Source: Neptunomonas sp041601355
Lineage (GTDB): Bacteria > Pseudomonadota > Gammaproteobacteria > Pseudomonadales > Balneatricaceae
DNA: 64,000 nucleotides
Assembly: GCF_041601355.1 (NCBI RefSeq)
Contig: NZ_JBFIIH010000003.1
Span: 1-64,000, forward strand
Direction: 5' to 3'
Shown: positions 54,109 to 63,677 of the stretch, one piece after another
How the letters are laid out: each line of letters opens with the position of its first letter
Numbering within the stretch: position 1 is the stretch's first letter
Notes under the pieces: generated by a model
What the model saw: only the letters and a program-made list of their open reading frames with translations
The model's database searches: none
What the model was told of the DNA's origin: nothing
Translations under genes and position numbers: made by a program

Positions 54109-54321
54109 AAATAATTACCCATTTAAACAGTAGGTTATGGCAATACATACTTCACAATATTTTAGAACAATCGTTCGAAAATAACATTCGCCTGGCAAAA
54201 TTAACAGAAGATGAATGAGTTAAGTATGATCAACAATAAACATATAGCAAAGGAACCTGTAAAAATAACTTTATCGGCAGTACACTTCAGGCAACTGAAC
54301 CCAATAAGATAAGGTAACAAA
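54109..54321. promoter_or_regulatory. Divergent control region of the hybrid kinase and cysK
   Basis: 213 AT-rich bases hold the promoters of both genes. A CysB site would be expected on the cysK side but I cannot assign one. Nothing else recognised. Confidence 0.4.
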
Positions 54322-55290
54322 ATGCCGGTTTTTCAAGACAATTCACTCTCTATTGGAAATACCCCTCTCGTCAGACTCGCCAGACTTGCACCTGATGCGA
54401 CCATCTTAGCTAAGATAGAATCTCGCAACCCGGCAGGTTCGGTAAAATGCCGCATTGGTGCCAGTATGATCTGGGCTGCTGAGAAATCGGGTCAACTCAA
54501 GCCCGGCATAACGCTGGTTGAACCAACCAGTGGTAATACGGGCATTGCTCTCGCTTTTGTCGCCGCATCACGTGGTTACTCGTTAAAGCTCACGATGCCC
54601 GCTTCTATGAGTATTGAAAGGCGCAAATTAATGAAAGCGCTGGGAGCTGAAATCATCCTCACACCTCCGGAAAAAGGTATGAAGGGTGCCATCGATAAAG
54701 CCCAGGAAATTGTTGATAGCAACCCTGAACAAAATTTAATGCTGCAACAATTCCAGAACCCAGCCAACCCTGCCATCCATGAACAAACCACTGGGCCTGA
54801 AATCTGGAATGACACTGACGGCAGCATTGATGTACTCGTTGCTGGCGTTGGCACGGGTGGGACAATTACCGGTATTTCTCGTTATATCAAACAAAATAAG
54901 GGCAAAGCCATTGTCAGCGTTGCTGTCGAGCCCGTCGACTCACCCGTCATTACTCAGTCCTTAAATAAAATGGAACTAAAACCTTCGCCACACAAAATTC
55001 AGGGGATAGGTGCGGGCTTTATACCTGGAAACCTGGATTTAAGCATCGTGGATGTTGTTGAGCAGGTCAGCAATGAAGAAGCAATCGCCACGGCACAACG
55101 CTTAATGAAAGAGGAAGGTATTCTGGCAGGCATATCCTGTGGTGCGGCAACAGCCGCCGCTTTGCGACTTGCGGCACGCCCGGAATACAAAGGAAAGACC
55201 ATTGTCGTGATTTTACCTGACTCAGGCGAACGCTACCTGTCGACAGTTTTGTATGACGGAATATTTACCGAAAACGAACAAGTTCAGTAA
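54322..55290 (+). CDS. cysK: CysK, O-acetylserine sulfhydrylase
   Basis: A 322-residue PLP enzyme that makes cysteine from O-acetylserine and sulfide. It follows E. coli CysK closely: SIGNTPLVRL, PLP Lys in SVKCRIGASMIW, PTSGNTGIAL, GVGTGGTITG and ILAGISCGAATAAAL. It stands on the plus strand within an otherwise minus-strand signalling block. Confidence 0.95.
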   Translation: MPVFQDNSLSIGNTPLVRLARLAPDATILAKIESRNPAGSVKCRIGASMIWAAEKSGQLKPGITLVEPTSGNTGIALAFVAASRGYSLKLTMPASMSIERRKLMKALGAEIILTPPEKGMKGAIDKAQEIVDSNPEQNLMLQQFQNPANPAIHEQTTGPEIWNDTDGSIDVLVAGVGTGGTITGISRYIKQNKGKAIVSVAVEPVDSPVITQSLNKMELKPSPHKIQGIGAGFIPGNLDLSIVDVVEQVSNEEAIATAQRLMKEEGILAGISCGAATAAALRLAARPEYKGKTIVVILPDSGERYLSTVLYDGIFTENEQVQ

Positions 55291-55488
55291 AAATAAGCAC
55301 CAAAGGTCACTCGCCTCGTGTGGCCATTATTTAATATTTAACGAGGCCTTTGCACGAGCAGGAATTTCGTTTACCGGCAAGGAAAAAGCGCACGAAGTAA
55401 GGGAGTTTATGTTTATAAATGACCGATTGAGCTCGCTTTTAACGCCGCCAGAAAACAAAGGAGCAAAGGTGCAAAGGTCTCTGAATGA
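55291..55488. other. Unusual 200-base segment after cysK
   Basis: Contains a distinctive run (about 55338-55490: starts ACGAGGCCTTTGCACGAGCA, ends in two GCAAAGGT copies) with no clear gene, although a 79-codon frame crosses it from inside cysK. It has the look of a dispersed intergenic element or insertion remnant, but I could not find terminal inverted repeats. Confidence 0.4.
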
Positions 55489-56061
55489 TTAACGCTCGAT
55501 TCTAACCAGCCGCAATAACTTTGAACTTACTTTAAAGCCCGCTTCCTGTAAACGTGTCAGATTCATTGCCACACGTACTTTACGTCCCCGGGTCTCAAAA
55601 CCGACCATACCCATTCCCCCTGATACAAAACCATCCGCATCACCAATCAGTAATGTTCCGGGCTGATCAAAATCCAGCAACGAATCAGCCTCCGACAATG
55701 CACTCTCCTGCAGGTAGATAAGATGGCAGTTTTCAGCCTCTGAGACGTAACGATAAGGTACAACAATCAGTGAACGGCCATTCATCTGTTCATCTTTTAC
55801 AACCGCCGTCAGTTTATCGACCAAAGCTTGGTCAGCAAGCGTACATAACCGATATTCAGCAGATGTACTCTTATGTTCAGGCCATTGAATAAAGGATAAG
55901 AAATTATAGATATACACCGTCTTAATATTATCGACAACATGACCATCAGCTAAGGCCTCCTTACCAGTCAGTAGAGAAACAGTCAGCATGGAGGCGGCCA
56001 GTAACCCACTCAATAATAGTCGTCTGAAAATACTATTAAGTCTGGAATATAGCATTCCCAT
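55489..56061 (-). CDS. YfiR-family periplasmic protein
   Basis: A 190-residue member of the YfiR family (DUF4154). N-terminal signal (LLLSGLLAASMLTVSLL, cleavage near ALA). Core motifs are KTVYIYNFLSFIQWPEH, CHLIYLQESAL and the C-terminal RVAMNLTRLQEAGFKVSSKLL. In Pseudomonas YfiR restrains the membrane cyclase YfiN. Here it lies two bases after a TonB-receptor gene and, beyond cysK, near a hybrid kinase, a grouping seen in other marine bacteria. It probably tunes that sensor, by inference. Confidence 0.9.
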   Translation of the reverse strand: MGMLYSRLNSIFRRLLLSGLLAASMLTVSLLTGKEALADGHVVDNIKTVYIYNFLSFIQWPEHKSTSAEYRLCTLADQALVDKLTAVVKDEQMNGRSLIVVPYRYVSEAENCHLIYLQESALSEADSLLDFDQPGTLLIGDADGFVSGGMGMVGFETRGRKVRVAMNLTRLQEAGFKVSSKLLRLVRIER

Positions 56062-56063
56062 AC

Positions 56064-58214
56064 TTAAAACCTGACCGTGATTTTGGCTGAAACACTTCGA
56101 TTTATTTCCGTACTTTCCGGGTAGCCACCTACATTCAAAGGTGATGAACTAAACTCCTGATGCGTATCCTGAAGAAGGTTCTGCCCGATAATACTTAGCT
56201 CCACCTCCGGTGAGATCTGCCATCCGACTCTGACATCTGTTCTGACATAATCATCAATAGCATCGTCTCCGAATACCAGGAAGTCTGATCCGGTCGATGA
56301 TAGCGATGATACATAATAGATCCCAAGATCCAACTCCAGAGTTGCTGTCAGATCCCAGCTAGAGTGTAGTGAAAACTGATGTTCCGGGGCTTTATTTGTA
56401 GATATCATAGGTTCTGTGAATGCGGGCAAGCGACGCATCGACGTTTGTAACACACTGTAGGAAGCCTCCAAACGCCAATTTGGCTGTACCGTCCACCGGC
56501 TGGATAATTCAACACCATAGGCATCAGCCTTGGCACCATTATGAATACTCAGTTGACCCGGGGTGCTAGTGCTTATAAATGGATTAAACAGATTATCAAT
56601 ATTAATAGTCGTTAGATCACTGTACCAATAACGAAATACAGTCACATCGAACGCTAACGTATTTTGTGGATTATACCTAAAACCTAACTCCCATGAAGTG
56701 AGCTTTTCTGAGCCATGATTTGGATTACCGGTAAGCTCATAAGCATTCTTAGGACTAGCGTTCGTGGTTTCTAACCGGGAAGGAACGCGCGAAGTGTAAG
56801 ACACAGCGCTCCATAGCTGAGTCTCAGGGCTTGCTGACCATATCCCTCTGATCGTCGGTTGCCACTGGTTACCGGAAATTGAGGAATATTCATAACCCAC
56901 CCCAGTTAAGACTCTGATATCCTCTGAAACATTTAATTCACTCTGCACAAATGCATTTATCACATTATTACGCTGGGAGGCAGGCCCAAAAGAAACAACT
57001 GACGTGGGTGACAAATTGGGCTGCAGATCATCCGCCTCAGTCCTGACGCCCATACCCCAGGCAAACTTTCCCAGACTATTTTTCCAGCCACGCTCAAAGT
57101 CGATATCAAGTGCATTAGCTTGCTGATCTAATTGGTAATCTTCCCGCTGCGAGTAATCCAGATACGCCTGTACAGTTTGCCAATCATTATCGCTCACCTG
57201 CTTCCAGCGAGCCAACAGATGAGCACCTGAGTATTTTTGATTATCCCTGATGTCCATCATGCAAAATGTACACAGTCCATACTGCGGAAACGCTAAGGCA
57301 GCAAATACTTGATCCTCAGAGGCACCATTAAGCAACATATTATTAATTGCCGGAGCCACGATCGTATTAAAGTCGGGCCCTGATGAAACTTTTTCGGAAG
57401 CGAATAAACGCTGATCTGACTCTCCACGAAAGTAACCAACATCCAACAATAATGACTCTCCATCACCAAAGTCTGTATCCGTGCGCAATGAAAATCGTGT
57501 GTGCCTGGCATCATCATTAGCCACAGCACCCTGACCAAAACCTGAATGTGAGGTAGGCGAGTTCTCTTCGTTCATTAACCCTTTAACACTAAACCGGTAA
57601 CTGCTGTTATTGTTTAGCTCACCAGCATAACGCAATCCCACTTCGCGATTCTGGTTTCCCAATAACCCAACAACTTCTCCTCCTTGTGTAGAAAATGAGG
57701 AACGCGTAATGATGTTAATAACACCATTCATCGCATTCGCACCCCACACAGCGGAACCAGGCCCACGAATAACCTCGATACGCTCAACATCCTCCATGCG
57801 GACATCTTGCATATCCCAATACACGCCTCCAAAAGTATGGTTGTATAAACTACGGCCATCCAATAACACTAAAAATTTATTGGCGAAGGTTTCATTAAAT
57901 CCCCGCGAATTGACCGCCAATGAATTACCACTTACAGCAGCGACATTTAAACCAGGCACTATACGCAAAGCTTCAGGTACATTCCTGGCACCAGAGCGGC
58001 GAATACTTTCTGCCGTCAAAACATAAACCGCAGCGGGGGTCTCAATAATCTTACCGGGGATTTTGGATGCGATGCCGACTTCAAGAGAAGAAAGCTCATC
58101 AATGGACAAGGCTTTCAGATCATCGAGCGTCATGTCATCTGAAGCCATTACAACGCTATTAAGTAAAAATGAACTTACCCAAAATAACGTCCTGTATACA
58201 AGCGTTCCTGACAT
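56064..58214 (-). CDS. TonB-dependent outer-membrane receptor
   Basis: A 716-residue receptor: signal peptide (cleavage near VMASDD), a short N-terminal segment with LDDLKALSIDELSSLEV, a plug domain (TPAAVYVLTAESIRRSG, RIEVIRGPGSAVWGANAMNGVINIITR in two adjoining blocks) and a beta-barrel ending SAKITVRF. Within the barrel CTFCMMDIRDN has a CxxC. Receptors with LSIDELSSLEV-type leaders often partner YfiR-like proteins rather than siderophore genes. Substrate unknown. Confidence 0.92.
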   Translation of the reverse strand: MSGTLVYRTLFWVSSFLLNSVVMASDDMTLDDLKALSIDELSSLEVGIASKIPGKIIETPAAVYVLTAESIRRSGARNVPEALRIVPGLNVAAVSGNSLAVNSRGFNETFANKFLVLLDGRSLYNHTFGGVYWDMQDVRMEDVERIEVIRGPGSAVWGANAMNGVINIITRSSFSTQGGEVVGLLGNQNREVGLRYAGELNNNSSYRFSVKGLMNEENSPTSHSGFGQGAVANDDARHTRFSLRTDTDFGDGESLLLDVGYFRGESDQRLFASEKVSSGPDFNTIVAPAINNMLLNGASEDQVFAALAFPQYGLCTFCMMDIRDNQKYSGAHLLARWKQVSDNDWQTVQAYLDYSQREDYQLDQQANALDIDFERGWKNSLGKFAWGMGVRTEADDLQPNLSPTSVVSFGPASQRNNVINAFVQSELNVSEDIRVLTGVGYEYSSISGNQWQPTIRGIWSASPETQLWSAVSYTSRVPSRLETTNASPKNAYELTGNPNHGSEKLTSWELGFRYNPQNTLAFDVTVFRYWYSDLTTINIDNLFNPFISTSTPGQLSIHNGAKADAYGVELSSRWTVQPNWRLEASYSVLQTSMRRLPAFTEPMISTNKAPEHQFSLHSSWDLTATLELDLGIYYVSSLSSTGSDFLVFGDDAIDDYVRTDVRVGWQISPEVELSIIGQNLLQDTHQEFSSSPLNVGGYPESTEINRSVSAKITVRF

Positions 58215-58432
58215 GTATCTGCTTCCAGAAAAAGAGAATTAAAATCAGTCGATACTCATGTAAATATTTCTGTACCCTGAACAAATTAAAAGATGACGAC
58301 TCAACAGTGTAAACCGCCATCCGAAGATCAGTTAATATCCATAAAAAACCACACATATCTGTCAACAGATACACTTATACTAACCATCGGCCATCCGGCA
58401 AAAAAGTTTAGTTTTTATGAGCTTCATAGACC

Positions 58433-59368
58433 TTACTGTAATTTCTCAAACCAACTCAAAGAGGGAGCAAAGAACGCTTGTCCGGTTATCGCCGTTGTAA
58501 ATTGCATCAATTTATCGGTATGCCCATTACCGTCACCTTCAACCATACTCTTTAACATCAGAGTAAAGCTTTCAGGTGTTCGACAATAACTGGCGAATAA
58601 CAGCCCCGCTTCCGTCAGATTACCGTAAGGCATGCTATGGCGAAGTATTTCAACGGAGTGGCCGTGACTATCTTTCAAAGACGCGCGTTTCGTATGAGCG
58701 GTAGCGGGTTTTTGATCCGATGGATACTCAACATTATCCTTCTTGGTTCGCCCGTATACATCTTCCTGATCTTTCACGGATTGTGCATTCCATCGATCAA
58801 GATTGTGAACATAGCGCTGCAAATGGATATAAGACCCGGCGGCAAAAATGTCATCTTCATCACCGACAAGAGCAACCGATTTTTTATGATCACCTTGTGG
58901 GTTTTCTGTGCCATCCACAAAGCCCGTTAAATCTCTGGCATCCAAATAGCGAAAACAGGACACGTCCTCTGCAATCTCAACCGCATCACTGAACAATGCC
59001 ATTAATTCCCGAGCCAGTTCAAACGTAATATCCCGACGGTTAGATCGTAAGTGCAAAAGTAAATCAACCGGCGTTGCAGGCATATTGACGACACCCTGCA
59101 TTATCGGAAAAGAAGTTAATAGTGCAGGCCTGCGTTGCGAAGCATTCGGTAAATGGAAGGTCAGCCGATCCCAATAGTCACTGCCTATTGCAATTACGGC
59201 ATGCACAGATTGCGCCGAAAACCGCTCCTGAAACTGAGAAACAGACTGTTGTATCCGCTGTAACGCATGGATAATTTCCTGATCCCGACCCTGCTTAACA
59301 TTCAGGGTAATAAATAACGCATCACTGCTCGCTGGTGCTATAACACCGGATTGATAATTAGCTGGCAT
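58433..59368 (-). CDS. Dyp-type haem peroxidase (YfeX-like)
   Basis: A 311-residue peroxidase. The Dyp signature is GFVDGTENPQGD (distal Asp), and the proximal haem His is in EILRHSMPYGNL. Other fits are GSYIHLQRYVHNLDRW and LMLKSMVEG. Length and lack of Tat signal match cytoplasmic B-type enzymes such as YfeX. It oxidises dyes or porphyrinogens with peroxide. Single gene. Confidence 0.92.
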   Translation of the reverse strand: MPANYQSGVIAPASSDALFITLNVKQGRDQEIIHALQRIQQSVSQFQERFSAQSVHAVIAIGSDYWDRLTFHLPNASQRRPALLTSFPIMQGVVNMPATPVDLLLHLRSNRRDITFELARELMALFSDAVEIAEDVSCFRYLDARDLTGFVDGTENPQGDHKKSVALVGDEDDIFAAGSYIHLQRYVHNLDRWNAQSVKDQEDVYGRTKKDNVEYPSDQKPATAHTKRASLKDSHGHSVEILRHSMPYGNLTEAGLLFASYCRTPESFTLMLKSMVEGDGNGHTDKLMQFTTAITGQAFFAPSLSWFEKLQ

Positions 59369-59470
59369 ATCAGTTCCTCCTTAGCTGAATTTGCCTTTAT
59401 CATAGCCGCTATTTGCACCAGATCACCAATAACTAAAACCAAAGTCACTAATAGTGCCCGTTTTAGTCGA

Positions 59471-60313
59471 TCAGACTGGCGCTATAGGGCGCGATTTATC
59501 TTGAATCCATTCACTCCATGAGCCTACGTACAATACTGAATTACCCAACCCTGCATGCGCCATCGCCAGAATATTAAGGCAGGCTGTCACGCCCGAACCG
59601 CACATATGCACGACGGGCAGGTCAGTGTTTACCAACAAAGACCACTCCTCTGCCAATTCCTCTGCTGGTTTGAAAACACCACTCACTGTCAGATTGTCCT
59701 GAAATGGACGGTTTAATGCACCGGGAATATGCCCTGCGACAGAATCAATGGGCTCAACTTCACCCTTAAAGCGCGGCGTAGCCCGGGCATCGACTAATTG
59801 AACAGAGGCTAGCTGCCGTTGCAGCTCTTCACTGCTAATAACAGGCATCCCGTCGTTACCGCCCACGCTGTTTTCCTGATAAACCGTTTTCACAGGCAGA
59901 AGCACGTTGGTGGTTACCTCTCCGCACTGCTGTATCCAGGCAGGGTAACCTCCCTCCAGAACAGCAACCGCTTCATGGCCCATGAAACGAAGCAACCACC
60001 AAAGGCGAGCAGCCATAGCACCGCCGCAATCATCATAAGCAATCACCTGAGTATTTGCTGTCACACCGGCCCTGCCCAGCTTATCTTTGAGCTGCTCAAG
60101 GTCAGGTAGAGGGTGTCGTCCTGTCGTTGGGGTAACCGGAGAAGAAAGGTCTTGCTCAAGATCCATAAACTGAGCCGCGGGGATATGTCCTTCCTTATAC
60201 AGCTGGTGCCCTTTAGTCACATCAGCCAAGTCAAAACGACAATCAAATATCACCCACGCCTGCGGTGAATAATATTTCTGCAACGCGTCAACACTCAGTA
60301 ACGTCCGGTACAT
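59471..60313 (-). CDS. sseA: Sulfurtransferase (SseA-like, two rhodanese domains)
   Basis: A 280-residue tandem rhodanese. The first domain is inactive (FDCRFDLADVTKGHQLY); the second carries the active-site loop VHMCGSGVTACLN, the CGSGVTA form typical of 3-mercaptopyruvate sulfurtransferases. The ATG at 60311-60313 (MYRTLLSV) follows AGAGGTGG. It is 40 bases downstream of trpS on the same strand. Confidence 0.87.
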   Translation of the reverse strand: MYRTLLSVDALQKYYSPQAWVIFDCRFDLADVTKGHQLYKEGHIPAAQFMDLEQDLSSPVTPTTGRHPLPDLEQLKDKLGRAGVTANTQVIAYDDCGGAMAARLWWLLRFMGHEAVAVLEGGYPAWIQQCGEVTTNVLLPVKTVYQENSVGGNDGMPVISSEELQRQLASVQLVDARATPRFKGEVEPIDSVAGHIPGALNRPFQDNLTVSGVFKPAEELAEEWSLLVNTDLPVVHMCGSGVTACLNILAMAHAGLGNSVLYVGSWSEWIQDKSRPIAPV

Positions 60314-60353
60314 ACCCACCTCTCTGGCTCGCATCTTTTTAACTCACGCCCTT

Positions 60354-61637
60354 TTAATTCACGTATTGGGCTAGCTCTGTTTTTAACACGTCCAACTCAT
60401 TTTGAGCTTTTTGTTTCTGTTTTTTCTTCAGCCCCTCAACTTCGGCAGTTTTCTCTGCCAATACCTGCAGCGCCGCTTCTGCTTTATTATCAGATGATTC
60501 TACTCGCTCAAACAATGACTTTAATTGCATAAGGATCGCCCGACGGCGCCCCTCTTCCACGCGTAACAATTCCTCAGCACTTTTCTCTTTTTTAACCTGA
60601 GTATCGGTCTCGGGTTGCACAGGTACATACGTCAATGGACGGATACCCGCCGCAATACGTATCTTTTCCATAAAGGGTGCTGATTTCTCACGCGCTTTGT
60701 ACGCGCCTTTTTGTAAGACTTCCTCAACAGCACCAAGATCATTCATCAACTCATGATAACGAGCACGCGGGCCGCTCAACTGGCTATCCAGATGTTCAAA
60801 TAACTCACGTTTCGCCTCACCCCACCCTATCCCTTCCTGATACTTCTGGCGCATCAGGGCAATATCGTGGCCTGTTGCAAAACGACTGTATAACTGGAAT
60901 AACGTACTGTTATCGGGATCTTTAGGTTCGCCCGGACCCCGGGTATCGGTGACTATTTGATTGATCAACCTGCGCAACTCATCAGCCGAACAAAACAAGG
61001 GGATTGTATTATCGTAACTTTTTGACATCTTGCGACCATCCAGCCCGGGAATAAGCGGCGAAGACTCATCCACCTGAGCTACAGGCAATGCAAACAAAGA
61101 CTCATACGTATGATTAAAACGTCCGGCAATATCCCGCGTCATCTCGATATGTTGGACCTGATCTTTTCCCACCGGAATAATATCAGCATTAAACATCAGG
61201 ATATCTGCCGCCATCAATATCGGATAGCTGAACAACCCCATCGTGACACCGTCATCCAGATCTTCTTTACCGGCTTCACGATTGGCATCAACCGATGCTT
61301 TATACGCATGCGAGCGGTTCATAAGGCCTTTAGACGTCATGCACGTCAGCAGCCAGGTCAACTCTGTAATTTCGGGAATGTCTGTCTGACGATAAAAGGT
61401 GGCCTTATCAGTATCCAGCCCCAGCGCTAACCAGGTGGCTGCAATTTCCTGAGAGGAGCGCGCGATACGTGCCGGATCATGACACTTTATCAGTGCATGA
61501 TAATCCGCCAGAAAGAAAAAACTGTTATAGCGGGCATCCTCACTGGCCTCAATAGCGGGCTTGATAGCACCCAGATAATTACCAATATGCGGCGTGCCGG
61601 TTGTCGTAATACCGGTTAATACTGTCTTTTTAGACAT
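60354..61637 (-). CDS. trpS: Tryptophanyl-tRNA synthetase, long form
   Basis: A 427-residue class I synthetase. HIGH-type motif TGTPHIGNYLGAI and KMSKS motif DGRKMSKSYDN are present. It is about 90 residues longer than E. coli TrpS, owing to a C-terminal region rich in Lys/Glu/Ala that is probably a coiled coil (from about residue 350). No other trpS is in the window. The 290 bases upstream to yaaA hold the divergent promoters and nothing else recognised. Confidence 0.93.
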   Translation of the reverse strand: MSKKTVLTGITTTGTPHIGNYLGAIKPAIEASEDARYNSFFFLADYHALIKCHDPARIARSSQEIAATWLALGLDTDKATFYRQTDIPEITELTWLLTCMTSKGLMNRSHAYKASVDANREAGKEDLDDGVTMGLFSYPILMAADILMFNADIIPVGKDQVQHIEMTRDIAGRFNHTYESLFALPVAQVDESSPLIPGLDGRKMSKSYDNTIPLFCSADELRRLINQIVTDTRGPGEPKDPDNSTLFQLYSRFATGHDIALMRQKYQEGIGWGEAKRELFEHLDSQLSGPRARYHELMNDLGAVEEVLQKGAYKAREKSAPFMEKIRIAAGIRPLTYVPVQPETDTQVKKEKSAEELLRVEEGRRRAILMQLKSLFERVESSDNKAEAALQVLAEKTAEVEGLKKKQKQKAQNELDVLKTELAQYVN

Positions 61638-61927
61638 TACAGATAAATCCCAAAACGAATCAAAGAAAAATTGGCTTAATAATACACAATATCAAGTTGT
61701 TATGCCTACCCATCATGTTTACGCATCATTCGTTTACTGGTTTGCCCATCGCTCGCTTAACTGAGCGCCGATGACTTTCCAGCACTGTGGATCAATGCTA
61801 AAAAGGGATTCGATTATCGGTGCTTTTACAAGAGTAATGTAAGAACAATATAACAATCCCATAACAACCTCTTCACAATTCAACTAAAATAGCCTGAATG
61901 CCTCCATACCCAACAGAACGGAATATT

Positions 61928-62737
61928 ATGCTGACACTTATTTCACCTGCTAAAACGCTTGATTACGAAACGCCTGCACATACAGACCAACACACATTGC
62001 CTCGCTTTCTGGAACATTCCAACCAGCTAATCGGTGTTTTAGAGCAACTGTCGGTCCAGGGGGTCGCCGATTTAATGAAGCTCAGCGACAAACTCGCCAG
62101 CCTTAATGTTGCCCGCTATAACTCATGGCCAACCAAACTGACAAACGAAAACGCCAAGCAAGCTATTCTAGCCTTTAAAGGTGATGTCTATAGCGGGTTG
62201 GACGCAGCCAGCCTATCCAATGACCAGCTCAATTATGCTCAACAGCATTTGCGGATTCTCTCGGGGCTATACGGCGTACTCAGGCCGTTGGATTTAATGT
62301 ACCCTTACCGTTTAGAGATGGGTACAAAGCTAGACAACCCTCGTGGTACAAACCTTTACCAGTTTTGGGATAACCGGCTCACGGCATCGTTGAATGAAGA
62401 GCTAAACGAAGAGCTGAACGAAGACTCAAATGATGAACGCCATCAGGATGAGAACCCGGTTGTTGTCAACCTGGCGTCCAATGAGTATTTTAAAGCGATC
62501 AAACCCAAAATGCTCAATGCACGCCTGATAACACCGGTGTTTAAAGACTGGAAATCAGGACAATATAAAATTATCAGTTTCTACGCAAAAAAAGCACGTG
62601 GTTTGATGGCACGCTATATTATTGAGAATAAAATTGACGCACCAGAAGCCTTAAAAGAGTTTGATGTTGAAGGCTACCGCTTCGCCGAATCGATGTCTGA
62701 AGGTAATACCTGGGTATTCATTCGTGATCACGAATAA
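61928..62737 (+). CDS. yaaA: YaaA, peroxide stress protein
   Basis: The ATG at 61928 (MLTLISPAKTLDYETPA) gives 269 residues. Family marks are LYGVLRPLDLMYPYRLEMG, NLASNEYFKAI and FYAKKARGLMARYII. YaaA lowers free iron during hydrogen peroxide stress and binds DNA. A low-complexity acidic insert of about 15 residues (LNEELNEELNEDSNDE) makes it longer than the E. coli protein (258). A bidirectional terminator follows. Confidence 0.93.
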   Translation: MLTLISPAKTLDYETPAHTDQHTLPRFLEHSNQLIGVLEQLSVQGVADLMKLSDKLASLNVARYNSWPTKLTNENAKQAILAFKGDVYSGLDAASLSNDQLNYAQQHLRILSGLYGVLRPLDLMYPYRLEMGTKLDNPRGTNLYQFWDNRLTASLNEELNEELNEDSNDERHQDENPVVVNLASNEYFKAIKPKMLNARLITPVFKDWKSGQYKIISFYAKKARGLMARYIIENKIDAPEALKEFDVEGYRFAESMSEGNTWVFIRDHE

Positions 62738-62770
62738 CTTGCCTGTTTCAGAAAGTACTGGTACACAATA

Positions 62771-62795
62771 AAAATGGCGCTAACAGCGCCATTTT
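62771..62795. terminator. Bidirectional terminator between convergent genes
   Basis: AAAATGGCGCT, AAC loop, AGCGCCATTTT: a perfect 11-bp stem with A and T runs on both sides, placed between yaaA and the Tim44-like gene. Confidence 0.9.
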
Positions 62796-62816
62796 CATAT
62801 CGATAATACAAAGCGT

Positions 62817-63677
62817 TTACGAAGGCTGCTCAATTCCGACGATAAACCACGATGCATTCTCTTCGCTTAAGTCACGTTTCAGATGCCAGATTTCACTGAA
62901 TTCACTGGTGTGCTGATCCTCTGACTCTTTTAACCATCCATAAAAATGAATGCTGGCAACAACATGATCCTGATTATCAATAAAGTTAATCAGTTCAGAC
63001 ATCACAGATACCACTTCTGTCTGCTGCTGTTCAGGGTATTTGACACGCTCCGTTTGTAGCTCTGCCAACAATTCCGGCATGGTATAAGTCGAAATTTCAG
63101 ACCAATCCTGGCGATCCCAGGCAGCCTGCAAATTGGTGAAATGATCACGCGCCCCATTCAAAAAAGTAACTTTATTGAACCACGCAGGTAGTTCAAGATC
63201 CGGTTCAGACAACTGGGTACTGGCTGCTGACATCGGTGTAAAGTGGTGTGTTTGAGCAGGTTCTGCCGTTTCAGGCTCCATGGATCGATGTTGATGTCCA
63301 GCATAGTTAGGTACAGGCTGGCTTTTACGCATCATCGCAAACACTTTAAAGGCTATAAAAGCGATAGCGGCTATCATCAGAATATCCATCATCTGGATAC
63401 CATCAAACGCCCCTCCCATGAACAATGAGGCCAGCAAACCACCGGCTAACAAACCACCTAACATTCCACCCATGCCTGCTTTTTTAGCAGTACCCGCCGC
63501 CGCATTCTGTGCCGGTGCTGCTTTTTGCTGAGTCGGTGATGGCTTTACCGACTTAGGAGCCGAATATGATTTTCCAAAGCTAAAACCTCCACCTAAACGT
63601 TTTGCCTGTGCCTCTGGTGCCACGATACTCAGTGTAAAAAACATCATGAAAACTGCTAATAGAACGTTACGCATCAA
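62817..63677 (-). CDS. Tim44-like domain protein
   Basis: A 286-residue protein: signal peptide (cleavage near PEAQA), a Gly/Ala/Pro-rich stretch, a membrane helix pair (GGMLGGLLAGGLLASLFMGG; MDILMIAAIAFIAFKVFAMM), then a C-terminal Tim44-like domain (about 165-280: NGARDHFTNLQAAWDRQDW, HFYGWLKES, WHLKRDLS). The bacterial group is membrane-bound and of unknown role, not a known translocase part. Its ATG overlaps the stop of the upstream transporter by four bases. Confidence 0.87.
   Translation of the reverse strand: MMRNVLLAVFMMFFTLSIVAPEAQAKRLGGGFSFGKSYSAPKSVKPSPTQQKAAPAQNAAAGTAKKAGMGGMLGGLLAGGLLASLFMGGAFDGIQMMDILMIAAIAFIAFKVFAMMRKSQPVPNYAGHQHRSMEPETAEPAQTHHFTPMSAASTQLSEPDLELPAWFNKVTFLNGARDHFTNLQAAWDRQDWSEISTYTMPELLAELQTERVKYPEQQQTEVVSVMSELINFIDNQDHVVASIHFYGWLKESEDQHTSEFSEIWHLKRDLSEENASWFIVGIEQPS

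Noticed and set aside
55253..55492. 79-codon ORF crossing the end of cysK
   Set aside because: Starts inside cysK in another frame; the rest is the odd intergenic segment and has no domain.
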